Shown here: in pieces, positions 25,556 to 37,960 of the stretch
Layout of the letters: the number at the start of each line of letters is the position of its first letter
How positions within the stretch are numbered: the stretch's first letter is position 1
Assembly: GCA_033961575.1 (NCBI GenBank)
Contig: CM066738.1
Coordinates: 87,741,478-87,805,477 of the forward strand
Direction of reading: 5' to 3'
Length of the DNA: 64,000 nt
Source of the DNA: Aselliscus stoliczkanus
Lineage: Eukaryota; Chordata; Mammalia; Chiroptera; Hipposideridae
Notes under the pieces: generated by a model
The model's database searches: none
What the model was told of the DNA's origin: nothing
What the model saw: only the letters and a program-made list of their open reading frames with translations
Made by a program: the position numbers and the translations under genes

Positions 25556-25987
25556 TTTAACTGTACAATCTACTATGCTGAATTGTCACTTCAAATAGAC
25601 AGTTATGTAATTATTCAAATTTTGGTTTCAGTGATTGTAAATGTGACATTCTTTCATTGGGTAGGAATTTGGTGTCTGTTATTTCTAATATCTTCACCTA
25701 GAGATGAAGGGTGTACGGTCCATCAGTGATCGTTCTCTCCTAGCCTTGCCTTTAGAATCTCTATAATAGTTCTAACTGCTTGGAGGAGAAAAAAATGACA
25801 TGTGGAAAACAGTGTTACATGGATTTTAGTTGCTTAGTTAATTGCTTTACAAGCCACTGGAGGCTTAAAGCTTGGCAAGTGAGACATGCATTTCCTAGTG
25901 TGGAATTCTCTCTGTTTAGGGACCTAAAATTCCCTATAACGAACTGCATTCATTTACTCCTACCCTGAACATTCTCTTTTTGCCTAG

Positions 25988-26117
25988 CATGTTTCGCCAA
26001 GGGATGCATGACTTGAAAGTCTGGCCTAATGTAGAAGCAGATGGATCAGAACCCACCAAAACTCCTGGAAGGACAAGCAGTACTTTCTCAGAAGACCAGA
26101 TGAGCCGCCTTGCCAAG
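25988..26117 (+). CDS. PIK3C3: PIK3C3 coding exon 4 (residues 134-177)
   Basis: Acceptor TTTTTGCCTAG|C, donor GCCAAG|GTAAAA; 130 bases, ending in phase 0. The peptide [20 protein letters not shown] starts it, then [20 protein letters not shown]. Numbering from the ATG puts Thr at 159 in a Thr-Pro motif, and Thr163 and Ser165 in GRTSS. In the literature Thr159 is the CDK1/CDK5 site and Thr163/Ser165 are AMPK sites that dampen non-autophagic VPS34 activity; all three residues are kept here. Position 167 is Phe where I remember Leu in human. The exon encodes the exposed loop of the C2 domain. Confidence 0.95.
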
Positions 26118-26224
26118 GTAAAACAGAAGCTATTGGAACACGCGGAAGACTCCCAATGATGTCTGTTGTGGTATAAATTAACATTAGGAGTTCTGTCGGA
26201 TTATTTTTTAATTTGAATTTAATT

Positions 26225-26500
26225 TTTAATGGTAGTTTTATTGAAATAAAATTCACCCTTGGAAAGTGTGGAGTGCTTGGTTTTTAGTCAACTCAGATAG
26301 TTGTGCAGTCATCACCACTATTTAATTTTAGAACATTTTCATAAAAAATGTAGCTATGTACCCATTAGCAGTTATTCCCCGTTCCCTTCTCCCTCCAGCC
26401 CCTGGCTACTACTACTAATTTACTTCCTATCTTTGTAGTTCCTCTTATTCTGGACATTTCCTATAAGTGCAATCATACATTATATGTCCTTTTGTGTCTG
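26225..26500 (-). mobile_element. Old L1M 3'UTR-like fragment
   Basis: The word order 'ttattgaaataaaattcaccctt', AGTTGTGCAGTCATCACCAC, ATGTACCCATTAGCAG, 'ctggacatttcctataagtg' matches reversed L1M 3' ends. Confidence 0.7.
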
Positions 26501-28159
26501 TAAAGCCATCAGATTTGAAAATGTGGAGCTTTTGGTGATATTTTCAACAGGACCGCCTACCTTTTTTGCTGACTTAGCCTTAAAGATGCAAGTGTTACAT
26601 GCTAGAGATTCTTAACATTGTTTGGAAGTGAAGATTCCATATACTATTAGCTAGTTTAAATTGACCTCATTCCACTTCCACCCTTTTTAATAAGCAGACT
26701 GAGTTATTACTTTTTTCTTTCAAAATTGTTTAATGAAGTGTTTTCATTTAGAAATACAAAAGCTAAGGTCAATTCGGTGCTTAAATCAGAACAATATAAC
26801 TTATTTTGTCAATATCTGTTCATACAGCACTGTGCTACAAACTGTTCAAAGATCTGTTTACAATTCTTTTCTTAACGGATTTTCTTTTAACTCTTACATG
26901 TAATTTCCCTTTGTAACTTTGTTAGTATATTTGACTCTTCAATGTCTGGAGAAGATTTGATGCCAGGCATTTTGCAGCTTGTTGCTTCAACCTATGTGTA
27001 GAAGAAACCTTAATGATAAAAGTTAAGTGTTTGCGTTGGCTAGGCTTTGTGCTTCAACATAAAATTGTTGCTCCTAAATCCATTCTGTGCCTTTTTGTAT
27101 AGGTGTTTTATGAAAAAATGATGTCATGTCTTCCTAACAGGTTTTTTAACCAAATCACTATTGTCAGCTTCCTCCTCCATAATCAAATAAATCAAATTTA
27201 ATTTTCAATTTAACCACTCATTGTGAGATTTTGTTTACATACTTTCATGTGATATTATGAAAGTTCTCAGGCGTTTCATGTGTCTACCTTCTCTTTAAGA
27301 GTTTATCTTAGTGATGAACTTTCGTTTAAACGACTCTGTGACTTTTATAAACCTTGAATAGTTCATAGAAATTTCATCAGATTGAGCTCATTTATAGCCT
27401 GTAGGTCAGAAAAGGTTAAATCTCAAACGCAGGAGGAATGTAGCATGTGTTGAAGAACCAAGTGCTCTTAAAATGCTGTATTGAGAAGAGCATTATGATT
27501 CATATTAGGGATAGAATAGTAAATTTGAGGAGGAATGAAATATAAAGTTGTGTAGTTGTATAATTCGTCCACTTTGGTTCTCATTAAATGAATTATTTTA
27601 GCTTCTGTTCATATGTTCTTAATTTTTTTCCAATTATTTTTGATGGGAAATTAATAAATACCTTTTATCACAATTGACTAGGACATTCTTCAAACAGCAG
27701 TATATGCAGCATTGGAATTTGTTTGAACTGGACTTGTGGCTTTTTAATGTAACACAGTGTTATAGAGTACATTTCTCATTTATATCTTTTGATTTTTATG
27801 GTAGGAAGAAAAGATGTAACTTAATGATCAGCTTTTAATATTGAAAGAATAACCCCTGAAAGAATTGTATGGGTAATCAGTGCACATTTGCAATTCTAGA
27901 AGCAATGACTGCAGCATATGCAGAGCTAACTGAGGTGTTTTTGTTAATTGGTAACAATCGTCATTGACAGCCTAAATTCTTTATATTGGAGCGTATGGCA
28001 AGCTGGATGCTCCTTTTTCAAGAGGTAGTTATTAAAATTTTACATATTGTCTGTATTACCCAGAGTGGTTAACAGTTTTCAAGTAAGTCTTTATGCATTG
28101 GTTTCTAAATCTTTAAAATAGGAATAAAAATTAATGAGAATAAGCATCTTCCAGTCTTT

Positions 28160-29685
28160 TTTTTTTTTAATTTTTAATTTTTAATTTTTTTAATTAGTTT
28201 CAGGTGTACAACACAGTGCAATAGTTATACATTTTACCCCTCAAAGTGACAATCCCCCACCCCCAATTCGCCACCCCACTCCCCCCCATATCATATATAT
28301 CTATTACTCTTCCTCTGACTCTCTTCCACAGTATAATCTGCATCCCGTGACTATCTATATATATTCAATTACAGTAGGTATACCACCTCCGCTTTAGTTA
28401 TACAGTGCAGTGATCAAACCTCTACTCCATCCATGAAATGGTCTCCCTAACAAGACCTATGACCATCTGACATTCCACAGAATATTTACAACATTATTAA
28501 TTATATTCCCCAAACTGGTTATCATATCCCAGTGGCAATATTGTATTTGCCTATTTTTGCTGTCTAATCCCTTCCCCTTCTCCCTCATCCCCATCCCCCT
28601 CCCAATTAGCAACCCTGATGTTTCCTCTATATCTATGAGACAGTTTCTGTTTACTTTGCTCATTCATACAGTTTTTCAGATTCCACATATGAGTGAGATC
28701 ATATGGTATTTGTCTTTCTCTGACTGACTTATTTCACTTAACATAATAGTCTCTAGGTCCATCCATATCATTGCAAATGGCATGATTTCATTCTTCTTTA
28801 TAGCGGAGTAATACTCCATTGTGTAAATATACCACAGTTTCTTAATCCAGTCATCTACTGATGGGCATTTTGGTTGTTTCCAAGTCTTAGCTATTGTAAA
28901 TTGTGCTGCTATGAACATCGGGGTGCATAACTTTTTTTGAATAAGTGTCTTGGTTTTTTCAGGATAAATACCTAGGAGTGGAATTGCTGGGTCAAACGGT
29001 AGCTCTATTTCCAGTTCTTTGAGATACCTCCATACTGACTTCCATAGTGGCTGCACCAATCTGCAATCCCACCAACAGTGCAGCAGGGTCCCCTTTTCCC
29101 CACAGCCCCGCCAGCACTTGTTTGTTGATTTATTGATGATAGCCATTCTGACTGGAGTGAGGTGGTATCTCATGGTGGTTTTTATTTGCATTTCCCTAAT
29201 GACCAATGAGGTTGAACTTTTCTTCATATGCCTGTTGGCCATCTGTATGTCCTCTTTAGAGAAATGTCTCTTCATATCTTCTACCTATTTTTTAATTGGG
29301 TTGTTTGTTTTTTTGGTGTTGAGTTTCATGAGTGTTTTATAAATTTTGGATATTAACCCCTTATCAGATATATCGTTGGCAAATATATTCTCCCATTCAG
29401 TAGGCTTCCTTTTTGTTTTATTGATGGTTTCCTTTGTTGTGAAAAAACTTTTAACTCTGATATAATCCCATATGTTCATTTTTTCTTTTACTTCCCTTAC
29501 CCGTAGGGATGTATCAGTAAAAATATTGCTCCAGGTAATGTCTGCAAATGTACTCCCTATATTTTCTTTTAGGATTTTTATGGTTTCAGGTCTTACATTT
29601 AAGTCTTTAATCCATTTTGAATTTGTTCTTGTATAAGGCGTAAGGAGGTGGTCCAGTTTCATTTTTTTGCATGTGTCAGTCCAAT
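28160..29685 (-). mobile_element. 5'-truncated young L1
   Basis: A T run (A tail) at 28160, the 3'UTR to about 28675, then the C-terminal third of ORF2. The 14-bp duplication atcttccagtcttt lies at 28146-28159 and 29686-29699. The 5' truncation is typical of target-primed reverse transcription. Confidence 0.92.
28676..29662 (-). pseudogene. L1 ORF2 C-terminal fragment with one stop
   Basis: This is the C-terminal third of the L1 ORF2 protein, the endonuclease/reverse-transcriptase polyprotein; only the region beyond the reverse-transcriptase core is present. The frame is continuous over about 329 codons, broken by one in-frame TAG at 29285-29287 between NNPIKK and [14 protein letters not shown], where the family has Trp (TGG to TAG). 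Other family motifs are [28 protein letters not shown], the [18 protein letters not shown] cysteine motif, and the terminal [13 protein letters not shown]. No frameshift was seen, so the copy is recent. Confidence 0.9.
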
Positions 29686-30465
29686 ATCTTCCAGTCTTTA
29701 TGATGCTAATTGGAGATGAGCTCTTTTCAAAGTTCTTTGCCCCTGATAGAATTAATTGTACTTTTTGAGACTTCAGAGCTTGCTATTCTGTGACAGCTTG
29801 CATTAGTGTTAACTCATGTTCCCCAGAAACTAAACAGAAACAATTAAAACCAGTAATTACTTTTCTTAAGGGAAAAATGCATCATGTTTGTAGCATCATG
29901 GAAGGAACTGCTCCCTCTTTGAAAGGAACTCTTTTTATTTTTTGGCACTTTATGCTAATATGTTTCATTCTTCTCTATAGAGCAGCTGATCACGTGCTTT
30001 GAGGTTTCAGAACCTGTTACATCCCTGCTGCTATTAGAGAAGAATGTGTTTTAAAATGTCAGATTTAATGACATTGGAAAGGTTGGGCACTTGGAAAGAG
30101 TTTACAGTGGGAAGAACACTGTCATGGGTCAGAGATCTGCCATCCTAACAGCTCTGGGAAAATCATTTCTGAGCCTGTAAAATCAGAAGTTTAGAAGGAA
30201 TGATTTCTGAGGTTCTGTACATAGGCAGCAGTTCATATTCTGTGAATCAAAAAGTACTGAAATAACAGAAAATTGGGATTATTTATCTACCTAGATTTTA
30301 TAGGTATCACCTTAGTAGAGAACAAACACGTGGTCATCAGTTTGCAATTGTGAAAGTGTTAGTTCATTTTATTTCTTTTCTTCTGCAAAACATGTGCCTG
30401 AAGTTTCAGTTAGGTTATGTGAATGATGTGGCTATGCTCTTAGATTTTGTGGGTTTTTTTGTTGT

Positions 30466-30818
30466 TATTGGGGAATTGGGGAAGGGAACAGCCAAGTTGT
30501 TGTCCTTCGGTCTTAGTTGTGGAGGGCACAGCTAGCTCAGCTTCAAGTCCAGTCGCCATCCGGCAGCCTCTTGGCAGCTTGCGGCCACTCAGCTCAAGGT
30601 GCCACGTTCAATCAAGTTGTGGATGCACACGGCCCACCATCCCATGTGGGAATTAAACTGGCCACCTTGTTGTTAGGAGCACATCCCCTCACCAGCTGAT
30701 CCATCCTGCCATCTGTTGGCAGCTCAGCTCGGGCGCAGCTCACTGGCCCATGTGGGAATTGAAATCGCAACCGTGTTTGCTCAGCTCTTCATAAACTGAG
30801 CCACTCGGCCGATCCATT
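30466..30818 (-). mobile_element. Two-headed (dimeric) tRNA-derived SINE
   Basis: Starts 'ggggaattggggaagggaacagccaag' and ends in the reversed head AACTGAGCCACTCGGCCGAT. An inner reversed head lies near 30690 (ACCAGCTGATCCATCCTGCC). Flanks share an approximate ttgtg(g)gttt. Confidence 0.8.
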
Positions 30819-31029
30819 GTGTTTGTTTCTTGATTAGTGCCTGCTTTTTACTGTTTTCAGACTGGATTCCTGAGTGTATTTCCCTTGCCTTGTACCAGAG
30901 AAAGTATACTTTGATATTTGTTATGGTCTTAACTTCTAAACTTTGCAGAGGAAGAGTATATTTTGATACTTGCTATCTTTTAAATTAAAATTATACTTCA
31001 GTATTTGTTTTGTTTTTAAAATTGTGACA

Positions 31030-31095
31030 CAAGAACTCTCTTTCTCTCTGCTTTCCTATCGCTCTCCCTCCCTCTCCCCCGCCTCTCATTTTTCC
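31030..31095. repeat. C/T-rich low-complexity tract
   Basis: Mixed (CT)n and (CCCT)n sequence, pyrimidine-rich on the + strand. Confidence 0.7.
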
Positions 31096-32704
31096 GTCTT
31101 CACATTAAAAAGTTTGTTCAGTTACATTACCATTCCCTTCCTCTAAACATTTTAAATTGTTTTTGGTACAATACACTTTTAAAAATTGGAAAAGAATGTG
31201 TATGCTTGTGTTTCTATTTTCATTCAAAAGGAACAGAAATTTTAGACGTAATACTTATATTTTTCCTATTATAAGAGAAGAAATGAGTGTTCAAATAGAT
31301 GAGGTTGAAGTGGTTAGAATTGAATGGTTTATTTCCTGTTACACTTTGATTTTCCAGCCCGTGAATTTACTGTGATTGTTTCTAATTGTTGAGAGGGTAG
31401 TTGGCTTAAGAGTAAAAGGTGTACATAAATTTCAATAATAAGAAAGCAGAGTTACCATGCATGGTACCCATGAGCCACAATAAATGGCATAGCGACAGTT
31501 TTCAAACTGCAATGTTAGAAAGTTTATTCAGTTATGGAAATGCTTCAATCTTGGCTGCCTGGGGATAATGGGACAAGGGGACTGTGAAATGAAGATGAAC
31601 TATTATTTAAATGGTCTGTGAAAAGATGGTGTTAAGTAATTGTTAAGCAAAGAGCCTCAAACTCAAGCTGGACTAAATATTCTTATTTTGACTTAAACTG
31701 CTCAGCGATGAAAGTTGAATTATAACGAATATGAATAGCTGCAGTTTAAAAGCCTTCTTTCTAGGTTTAACATTTTAAAAAAATCAAATCCTTTCAGAAG
31801 AATTTTAGTGGAATTAACCTCTCTAATGATTTTACATCATTTTGTGAACATGAGTAGTTTTCCTTTGAGGAAAAGCAGTGTGAGAAAAGGAAACAAAACT
31901 GACTAGTCTTCAGTTTCATACTTATTTTATGTGACTGGGTTCCTTGGATTTAGGAACTGGGAGAAGTGAATGTAGTAATATATACTCCTTTCCTCCCATC
32001 TTTCTCATTGTCCTCTCTTTCCCGTCTCTAGAATTCCATAGTTCATGTTTACTAATATAGTATCTTTCTGTTTGAATTGGTTTGTGAGAGTAATCAAAGG
32101 CCAGATTTCCAGAGCATTGCTTACACTTTCATTGTCCATGACCTGGCCTTTTAATGATTGTGGCCTCCAGCACATTTGCCCATTGTTTCCATCTGCTCTG
32201 TTTTTCAGCTTGTCACACTGTAAGAGTTTTATGACTAGAATGCATATCCACCTGGGGTTTTGGTTGTGACTACCAAGCTTTAGTGTTTGATTTATATTTG
32301 AATCCACGTCTTTAGACACAAAGGTTAGTGCAAAAGCATGCCTCTCTACTGTCTCCTTTTCATTTTAGCATCTCTGCTGGATGCCTTTGGAGTGTGCTTT
32401 CTTTTCTGTCAAGTTGATTAAGAGGCAGCAAAGAGAAAGTAAGGACTAGATGAAAAATGTTTTGTGGTCTGAGTGACAGAGAGACTGGGGCTGTTGAGCA
32501 GTGTTTGTTAGCCTTGGTACAGTGAAGTTGTGAAGATATGGAGATGTTTCCGGCTGCCCTCAGATTGCCTGCACAGGGTCACTGGTCCAGGGCCCAGACC
32601 TCAGGTTCATAGCAGTAGGCACTGGCTTTTTCTAGTTCATCCAGAAGTAACGAGTATCTTTTGAATAGGTTCCTGTCAGCCAATTCAAAGGGTGATTTGT
32701 AATC

Positions 32705-32900
32705 TAGAGTTGTACCGTTTAAGGTAATAGCCACAATTCACACGTGGCAATTAAATTAAAAATTTTGTTCCTCTGTTAGTTACCGTAATCACATTTTTAA
32801 GTGCTCAAGAGCCACATTCTGCTAGCAGCTACTTACTGGACAGTGCAGATATGGAATATTTTTATATTTCCAGAAGTTCAGTTGGACAGCACCGCCCTAC
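32705..32900 (+). mobile_element. MER5A-like hAT MITE
   Basis: 'atagccacaattcacacgtggcaattaaattaaa', TTACTGGACAGTGCAGATAT, and TTCAGTTGGACAGCACCGCC at the right end follow the MER5A order. The left TIR is diverged. Confidence 0.65.
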
Positions 32901-33654
32901 AGGCGCTTGTTTACTAATTTGTAATGGATAAGTAACCATGTTACTGTCTTTCTGGTAATCGTATTACTTGTGTCTGCTACCTAGGACACCATTTTTCCAG
33001 GCACCTTGGAAATTAAATTAGTCTTCAGGAGATTGTTGATTTCTTAGTGAGCCATGAAGGAGCTAGCCTGAAGGAGCTAGAAAGTTTTGTGAGGTATTTC
33101 TCTCAGTTTGGGGGAAATCTTAAAAGGACTTTTTTAATATTATCTTTCTAGTTGCAGGATTACTTGACTGTGCTGGCTACAGCATATCAAACATTGACAG
33201 ATTGTCCTGATCATAAAACAGTCCTTTAAAATTGAGATGAAGGTAACAAGAAATTTTCTGGTCACGTATTTTTTGAGGTGGGATTGAGTCTCTTTATTTT
33301 AAAATATTTTATAGTGCTATTTGACCTGCTGAAACATTTGCCTTTGCAAAAAAATATTTTGCATTGAATGCATTGCATTAAATGGGTACTTGTCTTCAAG
33401 CATTAATTAGAGTAGTTCCCTGAGATATTTAGGTGGACAAGTCCTCTTTGTCTCTACCACCATCACTTGCTTTGTCAAAGGCACACTTCTAAATGTTGGT
33501 GACAAAGTATACTGAGGGTGATGCTGTCATTATTGTCAGGGCCATTATGTGGAATAATAATAACAACTATAATGATAGTCACCTTGCATGTATAAAGTGC
33601 TTTAATATCTATAAAACCTTTTAGCATAGTTTGAGAACTAAAATGGAGAAATGG

Positions 33655-33900
33655 TTAAATCATGGCTTTGGAGACTGTTTTTCATTCAGATTCTGTTGTG
33701 TCTCTTATTTAAATGTGATCTTGGATTAGCTACTCAACCTATACTAAGCCATGGAATCCTTATCTGTAAAATAGGAATAATAGTTATATCTCCTTTTTTT
33801 AGTTATTGTGAAGACTAAATATAAATGAAATAAAATATTTAAAGGATTTGTCATATTGCCTGGCAATACTAAGCACCAACAAATGTTAGCCGTTGTTTGT
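33655..33900 (+). mobile_element. MIR SINE
   Basis: Diverged MIR words: CATGGCTTTGGAGACTG, 'gatcttggattagctactcaacc', CTTATCTGTAAAATAGGAAT, 'cctggcaatactaagcaccaacaaatgtt'. Confidence 0.65.
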
Positions 33901-33961
33901 CTTATTTACTTTCATACTTTCATTTGATTCTAACAAGGGTAACAATCAGACTTGTAATATA

Positions 33962-34513
33962 TGTTGGGAAGGGGGAAATTCTCCCATCTCTCCTTCTTTA
34001 GTTGTATGGCTGGACTAATAATAAAACTAACACAAGACCAGATTAACAGGAGAAAAACCAAGTTAATATGTGTGCATGGAAGATGATAGATGATGTTCTC
34101 TGAAATGATGAACCAGACGGCTTTTTATACTTTTTAGACAAAGAAACAATAACTGAAGAAATAAGAGGATAAAGTCACTGTATTATAATGTAATAGGTTT
34201 GGGTGCCCATTAGTGAAGAAAACTCGAAACAAAGTTTGTGCTCTCATAGTAAATTAGTAAAGGAGTAACAAGGTTTGTTGATGTGTGCTTTCTCACCCTG
34301 GATTGATCCCCTAACTCTAGCTTTAAAGGTGTCCCTTTAAGCGCCCCTGGAGCAAGAAGGCCACCTTTCACAGGGGACCTAGTTCATGATGCAGAGAGAC
34401 AGGGGAGGGCCCATGTTCCCTTCTTGGACTGGATGCTGTCAAGTAACTTCCATTCAAAGTAATCAGCATGTCACTGTGGGATGTTTTGGGGTAGCCTGCC
34501 CTGGTCCCCGACA
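33962..34513 (-). mobile_element. Solo LTR of an endogenous retrovirus
   Basis: Ends are TGTTGGG (33962) and CCCCGACA (34513), i.e. TG...CA with short inverted termini. On the minus strand a TATA box (TATAAAAAG, near 34122-34130) is followed by a C/T-rich stretch ending in a 'ctgttaatctgg' block typical of old class I/III LTRs. No internal retroviral genes flank it. No clear target duplication was seen, which suggests age. Confidence 0.7.
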
Positions 34514-36105
34514 CAAACTCACGATACGTACATTGTTTTTAAACTCATGAAAAGATGGAAACTTAGAGAAGTTAAGTGTTTTATTTAAGGTTTCATGTTT
34601 ACTAAGTTATAGGACCAGAGCTTTGAGTTCTTCATGTAACTGTCTTTCCCAAGATAAGTATCAGTGGTGTGTTTAAGATTTAGGGATTGTGAAGATTTTG
34701 TTTGCATGGTATTGTTCTTGTTAAGAAGGTTAAAATTGAAAATAGGAGAAGGGGCAGAGGAGATATGAAACAACATATATACACCTGCAGGTCCTCAGGT
34801 GTGGCATAAAAGATGGTGCCCAGTATCTCAGTGAACAGTGACTATCCTGCGGTGAGTGAGCACCCATTACGTGTTAGTGCTGTGAATGAACTGGAGTGAC
34901 AAACAGTACTTATGGCTTCAGTTGGTGTAGCCAATGTATAAATTAAAAGCAGTAAAAAACAGTTGCTCTTAAGATTTCTTGCACTCATAGACCTCAAAGA
35001 ATTAAGGTTAATGACTGCAAACAGGATGTATATTCCAAAAAACAAAGTGATGGGAACTTTAGGGTACAGACACATGTGAGAACCCTTTACTAAGGATAAA
35101 AGATAAAAAGAACAGATGCTGATAAACTTATAGAAACATTTTAGAGCAGTGGAGAAGTGACTGATTGTTTCTTTGTGTGATTGCAGAAAAAAAGATGATT
35201 CACCTAGAAAGTTAGTAGTGGTAAAGAAATCTCATTTATTCAGCCCAGGCTTTTGTCAAATTATTGCTTGATCACAGGATAATTTTTCAGAAGGTTAAGG
35301 AAAAAAAGAAATGGCTATTCTAGGGCTAATTATAACCTATGTGAAGGAACCAGTTGGTGAAAGGAACTTTGGGAAAAACTAAAGTTGTCACATTATACTT
35401 TTGGATTACAATTATAGTTAAAAGAATGGAATAATGAACCAAGTTAGAGATGAGTCTTGGGTTGTAAGAAAACAGTTCTCAGCATGTTTGGAGGAAAGGC
35501 AAGACATTCTAACGATTTGAGAATCTAAAAGAGAGACTCAGTGAATTCAGCCCAAGAGAAACAGTGATTCTCAAGAGTGATTTGGGCTGGATAGAAGGGC
35601 TTATGACTAGAATTGTGTGACATTTAGAAGGAAAAAGTCTTATGGATAACAGGATATTTTGATTTTTCCTTTTGTTTTGAAGGCACAGAAAGCAAGCACA
35701 TTGAAGACATAGGTTTATGTTAAGCAACCTAATTAATAAAGTTAGTTGAGTTTTTATCTTCTTTATCAAAGTGCTCTTAGGCAAGGGCAGTTAATCAAAT
35801 AACTTGAGGTAGTAGTTGAAGCCCAAGATTGGTGAGAAGAGATAATAAGAAAGCACTCATTGACTGTAGATTTATTGTTTCCCAGTCCTAGCATCTTAAA
35901 TGCCTGGGTTTTAAAATTATGTTGTATACTTAATTAAAAAAAAAATTATTATAAAACAGTTCAAGCAGAAAAGTATGTAGAATGATATAACAGACATCCA
36001 TGTATCACTTTTAAGATATGTCAACATTTTGCCTATTTGTTTCACACCTTTAAAAAAAAATCACAGATATTTGTAAAGCTGCCTCATTCTTTCATTTCAT
36101 AATTT

Positions 36106-36534
36106 TTTTTTTCTAGATTTTATTGGGGAAGGGGAACAGCCAAGTTGTTGTCCTTCAATCTTAGTTGTGGAGGGTGCAGCTAGCTCAGCTCAAGTCCAGT
36201 TGCCATCTGGCCACCTGTCGGTAGCTTGCATCCACTCAGTTCAAGGTGCCCTGTTCAATCTTAGTTGCGGGGGAGGTGGTGCAGCCCATGGTCCCATGCA
36301 GGATTCCAACCAGAAACCTTGTTGCTAAGAGCTCATTACCATCAGCTTAGTGCAGCTCAGTTCAAAGTGCCATGTTCAGTCTTAGTTGACTCACCAGCTG
36401 AGCCATCCTGCCACCTGTTGGCAGCTCAGCGACAGCTCAGCTCAGGCGCAGCCACTGATCCATGTGGGAATTGAACCAGCGACCCTGTTGCTCAGAGCTC
36501 GTGCTCTTTACCAACTGAGCCACTCGGCCGACCC
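36106..36534 (-). mobile_element. Two-headed (dimeric) tRNA-derived SINE
   Basis: A T run, then TTTTATTGGGGAAGGGGAAC, an inner reversed head near 36395, and the outer reversed head AACTGAGCCACTCGGCCGAC. The 8-bp duplication cataattt lies at 36098-36105 and 36535-36542. Confidence 0.82.
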
Positions 36535-36959
36535 CATAATTTACTTTTTAAAACTTAATGCTATTTTGGGATTTATGTATGTTAATCTATGTTGCTCAAG
36601 TGCTTTCATTTAAACTGCTTCCATTGCATGGATAAGTCACTTTATTATTCTCTCAATAACTTCAGCTTTTTATATTAACTGCTAAAGTGAATATCCCTGT
36701 ACATATCCGCTTATGTCTGTAAGGGAGTTTCTTCTGTGTAGAAATCTAGGAGTGAAATTGTTGGATTTACAAGATGAAGAGCTATATATTTTCTTTGGTT
36801 TATTGCTAAATTTCATGTAATTTTTGTTGCTGTTGTAAATATCTTCTAAAGATTACATTTTTAGATTGGTAAAAAGGGAGTAATTAGAATTTTGGAATAA
36901 TATTGATTTCTGTTTATTAATCATGTGTCCAGCAACATATCTGAACTGTTTTTCTTGTA

Positions 36960-37226
36960 CTGGCCAGTTCAAGAACCTCTGGTAGAGTGTCTAATAGAGG
37001 CAGGGGTAGAGGCATCCTTGTTTTGTTTCTGACTTTAATGAGAATATGTCCTACATTTAACCATTTGGTAAGAATATTGGCTATGAGTTCTTGGTATATG
37101 TCTTTTATCAGGTTAAAAAAGTTCTCTTTAATTTTACCAAAACTCTATATGATGAATGAGTGTTGAAACTTACCAAAACTTTCTGGGATCCTTTTGACCA
37201 TTCTGTTTTTTTCTCCTTTAATTTAA
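36960..37226 (-). mobile_element. Old L1 ORF2 fragment, part 1
   Basis: Read on the + strand it is reversed L1 ORF2: 'gaggcatccttgttttgtttctgac', 'aatattggctatgagttcttgg', 'gatgaatgagtgttgaaactt'. It continues at 37721 after the inserted LTR. Confidence 0.7.
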
Positions 37227-37720
37227 TGTGCTGAAAACAATTAACATAGCAGGCCCGAAGCTACTCTCTTTAGGAGGACCTGCGTGGAGTCATGACCCTG
37301 GGCTGATGTTTGAGAACTTGGCTTCTGACATTTCCTAACTGGTGTAGATGTTTCTCTGTGCCTAGGCTGTTTGTACATTGTAGTTTATGGTGAGCACCTG
37401 CTTTCTTTCCAGGAGTCTAGAATTTTGGTAGTTGGGAGCAGAGAATGCCTGTGTGACCGACCCCAATAAAAGCCCTAATCTCTGGGTTGCAGATTGCTTG
37501 TCTAGACTGTGCTGTCTTGCTAGAGAAAGCAGCACAGTCAAGTGTGACTCTTCTGGGCTGGGAGGGAAAAGCATAGGAAGCTGGTGTATGGATTCTCCAA
37601 ACCCTGTTATCGAACCATCTAGCTGTATATTCTTGTTGCTATAATAAATTGTAGCTGTGATTACAGCTTCCTCTGAGTCCTGTGAGCACATCTACTGATC
37701 ATTGGGGGGCCCCCAAAACA
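37227..37720 (+). mobile_element. LTR inserted into an old L1
   Basis: 494 bases beginning TGTGCTGAAAAC and ending GGGGGCCCCCAAAACA (TG...CA). It carries the polyadenylation-type words CCCCAATAAAAGCCC (about 37461) and ATAATAAATTG (about 37640). L1 ORF2 sequence resumes directly after it, and a ttaa-like 4-5 base duplication flanks it. The subfamily is not identified. Confidence 0.6.
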
Positions 37721-37960
37721 CTTAATAATATAATGGATTGCCCTAATAGTTATTCCGTGTTAACTGTTCTTACATTCTTGGAATAAATCCTGTTTGGTCA
37801 TGATGTATTTTTTTTTAATTGCTTGATTGATCAGTTTGCTAATTTTCTGTTGACATTTTGCATCTATATTTATAAGTGAGAAATGCCTATAATTTTCCTT
37901 TCTTTCACTTTCCTTCTCTAGTTTTGATACGGTCATATTGATCTCAGCAGGTTTTGTAGC
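37721..37960 (-). mobile_element. Old L1 ORF2 fragment, part 2
   Basis: 'attcttggaataaatcctgtttggtcatgatgtat', then 'gacattttgcatctatatttataagtgag', continue in L1 order from the part ending at 37226. Confidence 0.7.

Noticed and set aside
28676..29275. A 199-codon host gene
   Set aside because: It is the C-terminal end of L1 ORF2, with an A tail and target duplications around the insertion.
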